Assembly: GCF_014646895.1 (NCBI RefSeq)
Contig: NZ_BMOD01000017.1
Span: forward strand, 1-64,000
Direction: 5' to 3'
DNA: 64,000 nt
Source of the DNA: Deinococcus roseus
GTDB taxonomy: Bacteria > Deinococcota > Deinococci > Deinococcales > Deinococcaceae
Shown piece after piece: positions 41,445 through 49,005 of this stretch. A program made the position numbers and the translations under genes. The notes beneath the pieces are model-generated. The model ran no database searches. It had not been told where the DNA came from and worked only from the letters and a program-made list of their open reading frames with translations. Within the stretch, counting starts at the first letter, position 1; each line of letters starts with the position of its first letter.

Positions 41445-42779
41445 TCAGTTGAAGTGGCCTTTGCCCACCCCTTTGATGGCATACACCATCTGACCGGTGC
41501 GGGACAGCAGGGCATCTGCGCTGTCTTCTGCTCTGGGGCGGGTGATGCCCAGTTTCAGCCCGAAAGCCACCTGCTGGCCTTCAAACATGAACGGCACCTG
41601 CACACTGTGCAAGACGCGATGGGCAATGCCATGCAGCACTTCCGGGGTGACCTCTCCGCGCAGGATCAGGGCAAAGCCACGGGTTTCCAGGTGGAACACC
41701 TGATCGGAGAGCCGCACGGTTTGCCTGAGGCGGCGGGCCATCTCGCGCAGCAGGGCTTCTCCGGCGGGGGTGCCTTCCAGGTTCCGGTCCAGCCCTTCGA
41801 GTTCCAGAAAAGCCACGGCCAGTCCTCCCTGGTCCAGGGCAGCTTCCAGCATGGAATGAAAAGCATTGCGGTTGTAGAGACCGGTGACAGGGTGCAAATC
41901 CAGCCGCTCCTGCAAAGAAGCCTGCCACTGCACGTGGTCGGTGACGTCCTCGAAGACCAGCAGGGCGTGGTTCTGCTGGGGCACTTTCACACGGGTGATG
42001 GTGTACCAGCCTGTGCCGCGCCAGCGGGCATAAATCGGCTCGAAGATGGAGAGGCGGTCATCCAGCAACAGCCCTTCCTGCTCGAAGTGCTCTCCGACTT
42101 TCCAGTTCATGCCGGTGATGGTGCACACCGCCGGGTTGAGGTCCAGTACCTGTGCATTCTGGTCCAGCAGCAGAAAACCACTGGGAGAGGCAGACATCAG
42201 GATCTGCATTTCCTGCAGCATCTGCTGGTGTTCGGTTTGCCTGGTGTAGAGTTCCAGTTCATGGTTGACCCTGCGGGCCGCCCGTTTAAGGTGCTCCAGG
42301 TCCCGTTCGCTGAAATCGCGGGGGTGCTGGTCCATGCAGCACACGGTGCCCAGACGGTGCCCTTCTTTGCTGATCAGGGGCACACCAGCGTAAAAACGCA
42401 CCTGTGGGCCTCCGGTCACCAGGGGGTTCTGATTGAACCGCGAATCTTGCAGCATGTCCGGGACCACCAGGGCATCGTCTGAAAGGATGGTGTAGGAGCA
42501 GAAAGCATGCTCTCTGGGCAAATCTCCTTCTGGAAGCGTGGGTTCTGCTTGCAGGCGCACTTTGGACCACACCCGGTTGCGGTCCACAAAATTGACCATC
42601 ACCAGGGGCATGTTCAGGGCGAAGGCCACATCTTCAGCGATGTGCTGGAAAACGGTTTCTTCTGGGGTGTCCAGGATGCCGCAGGTGTAAAGTTTTTGCA
42701 GCCGTTGTTCTTCCTGCACACTGAAGTTCTGGTCGTTGAGGTGAGGCATGGAAAGTGCAGATGGGTTCAGGTCAGACAT
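41445..42779 (-). CDS. GAF-PAS protein with degenerate GGDEF domain
   Basis: A 444-residue cytosolic signalling protein. N-terminal GAF domain (LYTCGILDTPEETVFQHIAE to GTVCCMDQHPRDFSERDLE, about residues 28-175), PAS (MSASPSGFLLLDQNAQVLDL, about 190-290), then a GGDEF fold (HPVTGLYNRNAFHSMLEAAL) in which the catalytic GGDEF is replaced by ETRGF (in LETRGFALIL). It cannot be an ordinary diguanylate cyclase and may bind c-di-GMP or GTP as a sensor. Monocistronic, followed by the S8 terminator region on the other strand. Confidence 0.85.
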   Translation of the reverse strand: MSDLNPSALSMPHLNDQNFSVQEEQRLQKLYTCGILDTPEETVFQHIAEDVAFALNMPLVMVNFVDRNRVWSKVRLQAEPTLPEGDLPREHAFCSYTILSDDALVVPDMLQDSRFNQNPLVTGGPQVRFYAGVPLISKEGHRLGTVCCMDQHPRDFSERDLEHLKRAARRVNHELELYTRQTEHQQMLQEMQILMSASPSGFLLLDQNAQVLDLNPAVCTITGMNWKVGEHFEQEGLLLDDRLSIFEPIYARWRGTGWYTITRVKVPQQNHALLVFEDVTDHVQWQASLQERLDLHPVTGLYNRNAFHSMLEAALDQGGLAVAFLELEGLDRNLEGTPAGEALLREMARRLRQTVRLSDQVFHLETRGFALILRGEVTPEVLHGIAHRVLHSVQVPFMFEGQQVAFGLKLGITRPRAEDSADALLSRTGQMVYAIKGVGKGHFN

Positions 42780-42858
42780 GGAACGTTCCTCCCCAGGAAT
42801 AACCGGATTTTAGCTTTTCGGTTCTTTCAGAGGCCATGCAGCGAAATGTTAAAAGCTT

Positions 42859-45144
42859 TTATTGATTGTCAGTGCTGTCCAGGGTGATCTGCTTCCAGTT
42901 TTTCTTCAGTTCCACCCGATAAGGTTCACGGCCTGCGTGCCCGTAGACCATCAGGGATTCTGCTTTTCTGGAGCGGCCCTCACGGGTCAATTTGATCTTG
43001 CCGTTCTGGTGGTGGATTCTGACTGTGGTCCATTCACCGGGTTCAAAACCATCTCCAGCATCTTCAAACAGCCTGTATTCCCCCTCGGCCTGCACGTTCA
43101 CCTGCCATTCAATGCTGTCCCAGTAAGCTGTCCCCAGACTCTGGGTCACTTCGGTGAGGGGCACGATGCCTCCAGGCCGGATGAACATGGGGATGCGGTC
43201 CAGTCCGGCAGCCACCAGCTCATAACCAGAGCCGTACAGCCGTCCGGTTTGCGCATCGAATTCCGACCATCCTGCTGTGGGGAAGTACGCGCTGCGGTGG
43301 GTCTGGAAAGGACGCAGGATCGGGGTGGCCAGCAGGTTTTCCCCCAGCAGAAACTGGTCATCGAAGTGCGCCCCGTGCTCGGGGTAATGCAGCAGCATCG
43401 CCCGCATCTGGGGCATGCCGTTCTCGGTGCCTTCTTTCATCAGGGTGTAAATGTAGGGCAGGAGGCGGTACCTGAGTTCAATGGCGGCCTTGATGAAGGG
43501 CAAATACTCCGGGAAAGCCCAGGGCTCCTGGTAGTTGGTTCCAATGGCGCTGTGGTTGCGCATGAAGGGAAAAAACACCCCCAGCCAGGTCCAGCGGGTG
43601 ACCAGTTCGCCACTGGAATACCCCAGAAAACCCCCGATGTCGCTGCCCACACAGGTGACGCCAGAGAGGCCCAGGCCCAGCAACATGCGCAGATTGAGTT
43701 CCATGTGCTCCCAGTAGGAGCTGTTGTCTCCGGTCCAGACGGTGGCGTAACGCTGGATGCCTGCATACCCTGCACGGGTGATGATGTAAGGGCGTCTGTC
43801 AGGCTGCAGTTTCAGCAGGCCTTCAAAGGTGGCCCTGCACATGCAGAGGCCATACACGTTGTGCACCTCCAGGTGATAGTGCTTCCCGTGCTGCGCGTCA
43901 TCTGGCAGGGTCTTGCCTTGCACTTTTCTGGGGTCGTGGGGGCTGTGCACGGTGGTGCAGCTCGGTTCGTTCATGTCGTTCCAGAACCCTGCAATCTCCT
44001 GGTCCAGCATGGTCTGGTGCTGCGCTCCCCACCATTCCCGCACCTCGGGCCGGATGAAATCAGGAAACACGGCAGGATCTGGCCACACCTCCCCTTGCAG
44101 CACATCTCCGCGGTTGGTCTGCACCAGGAATTTCTTTTTGGCAGCCTCCTCGTAAGGCCCGTATCCGGGTTCTTTTTTGAGGCCCGGATCCATGATGGTG
44201 ATGATTTTCACCCCCTGCTCTGCCGCCCACCGGGACAGTTTGAGGGGTTCTGGAAAGCGCTGCGGATGAAAGGTGAACACCTTGTAGCCTTCCATGTGAT
44301 GGATGTCCAGGTGCACCACATCCAGAGGAATGCCATTCTTGCGGTACAGGGAAATCACCTTTTTGACCTGTTCATCAGATTCATAGCTGTACCGGGACTG
44401 GTGCAGTCCCATGGCCCACAGCGGACGGATGGGAATGCGTCCGGTGATTTCGGTGTAGCGGCGCAGGATTTCTGCCGGGGTGTCTCCCAGAATGAAATAC
44501 ATGTCCAGACCCTCACCCTCCACTTTCCAGGAGATCTTTTCAGGGTGGCTCTGGGCAATGTCCACCTCGGAACGGGAACTTTCATCCAGAAAAAAGCCCC
44601 AGACTTTCCCGGCATGCAAGGCCATGAAAAAGGGAATGGACTGGTAAAGCGGATCCGAGTCAGGCTGGTGGGGGGCAATGTCGGTGTTCCAGAACTTGAA
44701 TTTGAGGCCCCTTTTGTCCAGCGGCCCGGTTTTCTCTCCGAAACCCATATAACTCTCGCCCGGAGGGGCATACAGGGTCAGGATGCTGGTGCAGATGTTG
44801 ATGGGTTCGGCAGGCTCTAAAGTGCCAGACACCCCATCGATCCGGGCCACAGGCGCTCCATCCAGCCTCAGGTTGACCTTCCCATCAAAAGTGATGTGCA
44901 GGCTGGAATCGCCTGCACTGCAGACCCACTTTTCTCCCTGGTCGTCCAGGTCAAATGGCAATTCCCGTGGGTCCAGCACAGCGAAACTGTGTTTTTCTGG
45001 CAGGTCTTCCCCTTCGATGTACCCCTGGGGATGCACCCGGTAACGCCACACCCGGGTGGCCGGATGCATGATTTCTGCACGGGCATGGATGCCTCGCAGC
45101 ACCACTTTGTTGCTTCTCTTTTCCAGTTTTTCAAACATAAACAC
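42859..45144 (-). CDS. GH31 alpha-glucosidase/xylosidase
   Basis: A 761-residue family-31 glycoside hydrolase. The nucleophile is D390 in FWNDMNEPS and the acid/base D lies in VWTGDNSS. Substrate-binding VVHLDIHHMEGYKVFTFHP precedes them, and N-terminal and C-terminal beta domains have usual size. No signal peptide, so it acts in the cytosol on imported oligosaccharides. ATG 45144 has AGAGGTG 4 nt upstream. Stands alone; a perfect palindrome lies 100 bp upstream. Substrate (maltose-, isoprimeverose- or sulfoquinovose-like) cannot be chosen by eye. Confidence 0.92.
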   Translation of the reverse strand: MFMFEKLEKRSNKVVLRGIHARAEIMHPATRVWRYRVHPQGYIEGEDLPEKHSFAVLDPRELPFDLDDQGEKWVCSAGDSSLHITFDGKVNLRLDGAPVARIDGVSGTLEPAEPINICTSILTLYAPPGESYMGFGEKTGPLDKRGLKFKFWNTDIAPHQPDSDPLYQSIPFFMALHAGKVWGFFLDESSRSEVDIAQSHPEKISWKVEGEGLDMYFILGDTPAEILRRYTEITGRIPIRPLWAMGLHQSRYSYESDEQVKKVISLYRKNGIPLDVVHLDIHHMEGYKVFTFHPQRFPEPLKLSRWAAEQGVKIITIMDPGLKKEPGYGPYEEAAKKKFLVQTNRGDVLQGEVWPDPAVFPDFIRPEVREWWGAQHQTMLDQEIAGFWNDMNEPSCTTVHSPHDPRKVQGKTLPDDAQHGKHYHLEVHNVYGLCMCRATFEGLLKLQPDRRPYIITRAGYAGIQRYATVWTGDNSSYWEHMELNLRMLLGLGLSGVTCVGSDIGGFLGYSSGELVTRWTWLGVFFPFMRNHSAIGTNYQEPWAFPEYLPFIKAAIELRYRLLPYIYTLMKEGTENGMPQMRAMLLHYPEHGAHFDDQFLLGENLLATPILRPFQTHRSAYFPTAGWSEFDAQTGRLYGSGYELVAAGLDRIPMFIRPGGIVPLTEVTQSLGTAYWDSIEWQVNVQAEGEYRLFEDAGDGFEPGEWTTVRIHHQNGKIKLTREGRSRKAESLMVYGHAGREPYRVELKKNWKQITLDSTDNQ

Positions 45145-45242
45145 CTCTGCCTGAAAATCAGGGAATCAAAGTCAGGAAGGATCTTCAGTCCATCCGCAGG
45201 TGCTTTTTCAGCATCCTGGTCCTGCTGTTCAAGTTCAGTCTG

Positions 45243-45256
45243 GCTTTTTAAAAAGC
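45243..45256. promoter_or_regulatory. 14-bp palindrome upstream of GH31
   Basis: GCTTTTTAAAAAGC, perfect, 99 bp upstream of the GH31 start. Possible operator; alternatively a small hairpin. Confidence 0.4.
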
Positions 45257-45426
45257 AAAATGGATTTTTTTCGGGTGATAAACAGCTGATGGCTTCTTGA
45301 AAAGAAATTCATCATGTGGGATTTCTTGCTTTCTGGATCTGCTGCCAGCAAAAAAGGCAACGGGGTGCGCAAAAGCATTGATGTGCAAATGCAGGACAAT
45401 TCTGGTGATGGCCATTTCTCTTCAAA

Positions 45427-45460
45427 AACAGCACCCCCTGGAGTTCCAGGGGGTGCTGTT
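45427..45460 (-). terminator. Strong terminator of the KGG gene
   Basis: A 16-bp perfect stem (AACAGCACCCCCTGGA and its complement) with 2-nt loop. On the minus strand it is followed by TTTTTG, so it ends transcripts of the gene at 45492. Confidence 0.9.
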
Positions 45461-45491
45461 TCAAAGGTGAGGATGGGTCAAGAGGTGCAGG

Positions 45492-45899
45492 TCAGCGGTT
45501 TCCACCGCCACCCTGTCCAGATTTGCCGTCGTTGTCGTGGGAATTGCGGCCACCACGGGCGCGTTCTTCGTCGGTCAGTTCAGGACGGCCTTCATCGTTG
45601 CCGCCCTGGTTGCCTCCACGGCCCTGATTGCCCTGACTGCCACCCTGGGTGGATTGCTGGTCGTTTTTGTGGGAGTTTTCTCCGCCACGCATGCGCTCTT
45701 CGTGGGTCAGCTGGTGACGGCCTTCATTGCCCTGGTTTCCACCCTGGCCCTGTCCGCCCTGCTTGCCTTGCTGGTTGCCACCCTGATTGCCGCCCTGGGT
45801 GGATTGCTGGTTGCCCTGGCCCTGTCCGTCCTGCTTGCCTTGCTGGTTGCCGCCCTGGTTGCCTTGCTGTCCACTTTTACCACTGTTTTGGTTGCTCAT
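45492..45899 (-). CDS. KGG-motif general stress protein, low complexity
   Basis: A 135-residue hydrophilic protein rich in Gly, Gln and Asn. Repeated units such as GGNQGGNQQGKQ alternate with two KGG-type motifs, LTHEERMRGGENSHKND and LTDEERARGGRNSHDND. KGG proteins (such as GsiB/YciG/ConF types) accumulate in stress or stationary phase; here RGG replaces KGG. ATG 45899 is chosen for AGGAGC upstream; an upstream open frame is unrelated. Probably intrinsically disordered and desiccation- or stress-linked. Confidence 0.82.
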   Translation of the reverse strand: MSNQNSGKSGQQGNQGGNQQGKQDGQGQGNQQSTQGGNQGGNQQGKQGGQGQGGNQGNEGRHQLTHEERMRGGENSHKNDQQSTQGGSQGNQGRGGNQGGNDEGRPELTDEERARGGRNSHDNDGKSGQGGGGNR

Positions 45900-46336
45900 C
45901 TTAGTGCTCCTTTGGATGACGAGAGGCTTAAAACTGAATTTGCGATGGTTCAAACAATCAAGATCAAACTGAGCATTCCCCGCAAAGACCTCTTTGCAAA
46001 GCCTTTGCATTCGGGTCTCTGTTCGACTTCTTCAAGTTAATTTAATTTAATGACAAACAGATGATAATTTCTTGATAGAATTTTATTGTTAATGTCAACA
46101 TGTGATTTTTAAGAATTGACAATGATTCATCAAACATGCTCCTGAATCAAATTCAGGATTTCCGTTTCAGGCATGGCTTCTGAAAGACACGATAACACCT
46201 GCAACTGAAGCGGCTCTGTGGGATCTCTCAATGTCTGCTGACACACATAAGAAACATGAAGCACAATGTTCCCCATTGTCACTTCACTGGATCAAGCAAT
46301 TTCATTTATTTGTGCAACAGCAAAAAACACAAAACT
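45900..46336 (-). other. AT-rich leader/promoter region
   Basis: About 440 bp without a gene, markedly more AT-rich than its surroundings at 46030-46140 (TTAATTTAATTTAATG repeat). Contains TTGACA on the minus strand near 46100, but no matched -10. Confidence 0.5.
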
Positions 46337-46897
46337 TCAGAGGCTTTGCAGTTCTTGCTGCTGGATCAACCGTCGGAGTTCCCACAACACTTCACCCAGA
46401 TCAAAACCCTCCTGATAGGGATGTACGGGCAACACCACGCAACCCAATTCACGTTGCAAGCCCTGCAACACGTACTGTGACAGCCTTGCACGCCGGGGAG
46501 AATGCAGCAGGACCCCCACCTGTGAACGCACAAAATACAAATCCAGAACCACCTCGCTGTGTTGAAAGGCCAGCACAGGCTCCAGATCACGGAACGCTTT
46601 GGAGAGGAAGCGCAGCAGCTCTTTTTCTCGCCCGGGCAAAAAATCATGGGAGGTCTGCACAGGATCCAGGTGGTCCAGATGCCGCACCAGGCGGGCATAA
46701 TCCTGCAAGCGGATGGCCGGAACAAGACGACCCTTGCGGCCATCGCTCATCATGAATTGCTTGAGGGTGTGGTCTGGCAGGGTGGCGGTGTGGTCTCTGA
46801 GGAGTTTCTTCCAGGTTTTCCCCGGATACAACTCTCCCACCTGACCCAGCACCTCATACACCGATATGTAACCCTGCACCACCTGCAACTCTGACAT
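46337..46897 (-). CDS. Hypothetical protein, possible KilA-N/antirepressor-like N-terminus
   Basis: A 186-residue cytosolic protein. The first 65 residues (ISVYEVLGQVGELYPGKTWK, KLLRDHTATLPDHTL, QFMMSDGRKGRLVPAIRLQD) recall the small alpha/beta DNA-binding modules of phage antirepressors, but I cannot name the family. The rest is alpha-helical. ATG 46897 is preceded by TACACT at 6 nt and no ribosome site, indicating a leaderless message; the frame is open 19 residues further upstream. No obvious partner genes. Confidence 0.6.
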   Translation of the reverse strand: MSELQVVQGYISVYEVLGQVGELYPGKTWKKLLRDHTATLPDHTLKQFMMSDGRKGRLVPAIRLQDYARLVRHLDHLDPVQTSHDFLPGREKELLRFLSKAFRDLEPVLAFQHSEVVLDLYFVRSQVGVLLHSPRRARLSQYVLQGLQRELGCVVLPVHPYQEGFDLGEVLWELRRLIQQQELQSL

Positions 46898-47248
46898 GGC
46901 TGTAGTGTAGGCGTGCAGCACCCACAAGATTCTCATGTGCAATTGTGAAAACAATTTAACACGTCTGGGAAGCCAAACAAGAGTTTAACCATGCATTATA
47001 AATCCATGATCTCTGAATGTTTGATTTCACAATGCTCTACAAATGTAATAAAACACAAAAATGAAGAGTTGACCCAAATGCAAACAGAACACATCCAAAT
47101 CCCAATCATCCCTGTATAATTCCTCATGGATTTTGTTCCATATCCACACCCTTGTTCCTTAAACTCGACCTGAGCAACTTGCCCTGTCTTTGCCAGGGGA
47201 TTCCCCAGATGCAAAGCAGACTCCGAAGTCCTCTGAAAGCAACTCAGC
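46898..47248. other. Intergenic region with divergent promoters
   Basis: No gene. Minus-strand -10 TACACT (46909-46904), 6 nt before the hypothetical start; plus-strand perfect -10 TATAAT (47115-47120) without a good -35, 129 nt before the PAS-GAF-GGDEF start. Confidence 0.5.
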
Positions 47249-48697
47249 ATGCCCCTGAAACCCCAGTCTTCCCTGCAACCCACGCGCTCTGTGCTGCAAG
47301 CCCTGCAAATCAGACAGCAAACCCATGCCCATCGGATGCAAGCAGCCATGCACCATGCTCCCATGGGTCAGATGCTGGTGGGCACAGATGGTCATCCTTT
47401 GCAGGTGAATGCGGCTGCTTGCCGCATCCTGGGGTACAGCGAAACTGAGCTTCTGCAACAGCCCATCTGGAACTTCATTCACCCGGAAGATCAGGAGGAC
47501 ATCGAGCAGATCCGGGTGCAGCTGCAGGACTCCACCGTGAGCAGCCTGGACCAGGAAAAACGCTTCCTGCACAAAGACGGTCATGTGGTGTGGATCCAGC
47601 GCCACCTCTCGGTGGTGCGGGACAGCGCAGGAACACCCCAGCAATTTGTGGTGCAGTTCTCAGACATCAGCGAGCGCAAAAAAGCCGAACAGGAACGGGA
47701 CCGGGCCATGCGTTACCTGCAAGCCCAGACCCGGATTTCCCGCCTGCTGGAAGACAACCTGCCCCCTGAAGATGTGGCCCGCGAAGCCAGCTGGATTCTG
47801 GCCCAGGCGGCAGGGCTGGATTACACCGGCCTGATGACCGTGAAAGGAAATGCTGGACATGTCACCACCGTGTACGTGACCCAGCATGCCAGTGAAGCTT
47901 TCCTGCAAGCCACCCAGCAACCCATCCCCAGAGGCAAAGGGCTGTCCTGGCGCAGCCTGGAAAGCAACTCCCCCATGTACATGGAGTACAGCCTCAAACA
48001 TCCTGGAGCCCGTGCAGAATTTGTGGCTGCTGGCGTCACTGCAGTGGCTTACATTCCGCTGGTGCCCCTCAGCAGCAAAACCATGAACCCACTGCTTTTT
48101 GTGGCCAGCTGGCTGAACGGCAACCGCAGCTGGACCGAAGAAGACCGCAACCTGCTGGACAGCGCCGGACGCAGCATCCGCGTGGCGCTGGAACGCCAGG
48201 AGCAAATGTACCTGCTGGAACAGGCCGCCCTGCACGACGCCCTGACCGGACTGGGCAACCGCCGGGCCTTTGAGCAGGACCTGCAGGCCGAACACGCCCG
48301 TGCCAGACGCCACGGACACCCTCTGGGCGTGATGGTGCTGGACCTGGACGGCTTGAAGACCATCAACGATGGACAGGGCCACGAAGCCGGAGACCGTGTG
48401 CTGCAGGCTTTTGGCCGGGAACTGAGGCAGCACATGCGCCTGGAAGACCGCTGTTACCGTCTGGGCGGAGATGAATTCGCGGTGATCCTGGCCCACAGCC
48501 CCATCCATTCCAGCGAAACCATCCACCTGCGGGTGCAGGATTTGATCCGGGAAGTTCAGGAACAGGATTTTCCGGAGGCGGATGTGAGTGCAGGCATCGC
48601 TTTCTATCCAGAGGAATGCCAGCAGGCCCTGGAATTGCTGCACCTCGCCGATGAACGCATGTACCAGATGAAAGCAAGACATCGGGGAAAAACCTGA
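47249..48697 (+). CDS. Cytosolic diguanylate cyclase (PAS-GAF-GGDEF)
   Basis: A 482-residue protein. PAS (AAMHHAPMGQMLVGTDGHPL to SDISERKKAEQERD, about 32-150), GAF-like (ILAQAAGLDYTGLMTVKGNA to EEDRNLLDSAGRSIRVALER, about 160-325), GGDEF about 330-480 with active-site GGDEF at 406-410 and I-site RLED five residues earlier. Should be active and product-inhibited. It is monocistronic and has no membrane segment. The ribosome site is weak. Confidence 0.9.
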   Translation: MPLKPQSSLQPTRSVLQALQIRQQTHAHRMQAAMHHAPMGQMLVGTDGHPLQVNAAACRILGYSETELLQQPIWNFIHPEDQEDIEQIRVQLQDSTVSSLDQEKRFLHKDGHVVWIQRHLSVVRDSAGTPQQFVVQFSDISERKKAEQERDRAMRYLQAQTRISRLLEDNLPPEDVAREASWILAQAAGLDYTGLMTVKGNAGHVTTVYVTQHASEAFLQATQQPIPRGKGLSWRSLESNSPMYMEYSLKHPGARAEFVAAGVTAVAYIPLVPLSSKTMNPLLFVASWLNGNRSWTEEDRNLLDSAGRSIRVALERQEQMYLLEQAALHDALTGLGNRRAFEQDLQAEHARARRHGHPLGVMVLDLDGLKTINDGQGHEAGDRVLQAFGRELRQHMRLEDRCYRLGGDEFAVILAHSPIHSSETIHLRVQDLIREVQEQDFPEADVSAGIAFYPEECQQALELLHLADERMYQMKARHRGKT

Positions 48698-48698
48698 A

Positions 48699-48726
48699 AA
48701 GCAGACCCCGAATTCGGAATCTGCTT
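48699..48726. terminator. Bidirectional terminator-like hairpin
   Basis: AAGCAGA (48699-48705) and TCTGCTT (48720-48726) enclose CCGAATTCGG. Right flank TCTGCTTGCTCGATC matches the hairpin at 33100-33143 in its last 15 bases except one. Confidence 0.7.
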
Positions 48727-48732
48727 GCTCGA

Positions 48733-48993
48733 TCAGCGGTAAGAGAGGTGCAAGGGCAGGAATTTCAGCTCGTAAGTGCCATCTTCGAGGGGCAACACCT
48801 GCTGGGCCGGTTGGCACTGCACTTCCAGAGGAGGACCATGCCGCGCATGGTAACGGATGGTGCAGGCTTTTGAAGGGTCCTTCTGGTAGGCCTGGTATTC
48901 CGCTTCAGTCAGGTAGACCAGAAAGTGGGCAATGGAAAATGCAGTGTGGTCCACAAGTTGAAACTCCACGATGGTGGCTGTCCAGAGGAGCAT
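48733..48993 (-). CDS. Small hypothetical protein
   Basis: An 86-residue protein (TIVEFQLVDHTAFSIAHFLV, then LTEAEYQAYQKDPSKACTIR, ending YELKFLPLHLSYR). No family recognised; beta-alpha mixed and cytosolic by composition. GAGGTG precedes ATG 48993. It ends the unit begun by the GH26-like gene or stands alone: the two are 12 nt apart on the same strand, with this one downstream. Confidence 0.6.
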   Translation of the reverse strand: MLLWTATIVEFQLVDHTAFSIAHFLVYLTEAEYQAYQKDPSKACTIRYHARHGPPLEVQCQPAQQVLPLEDGTYELKFLPLHLSYR

Positions 48994-49005
48994 CTGTGTT
49001 TCACC

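Larger units (their letters stand above)
45145..45491. other. Intergenic region between KGG and GH31 genes
   Basis: No gene seen. Contains the 14-bp palindrome upstream of GH31 and, to its right, the terminator of the KGG gene. Confidence 0.6.

Noticed and set aside
42862..44820. 652-residue plus-strand ORF opposite GH31
   Set aside because: Antisense shadow of a protein with all GH31 catalytic motifs.
45787..46040. Plus-strand hydrophobic ORFs opposite the KGG gene
   Set aside because: The repeated L/A/V pattern is just the complement of the Gly/Gln/Asn repeats; the minus frame has the ribosome site and KGG-type motifs.
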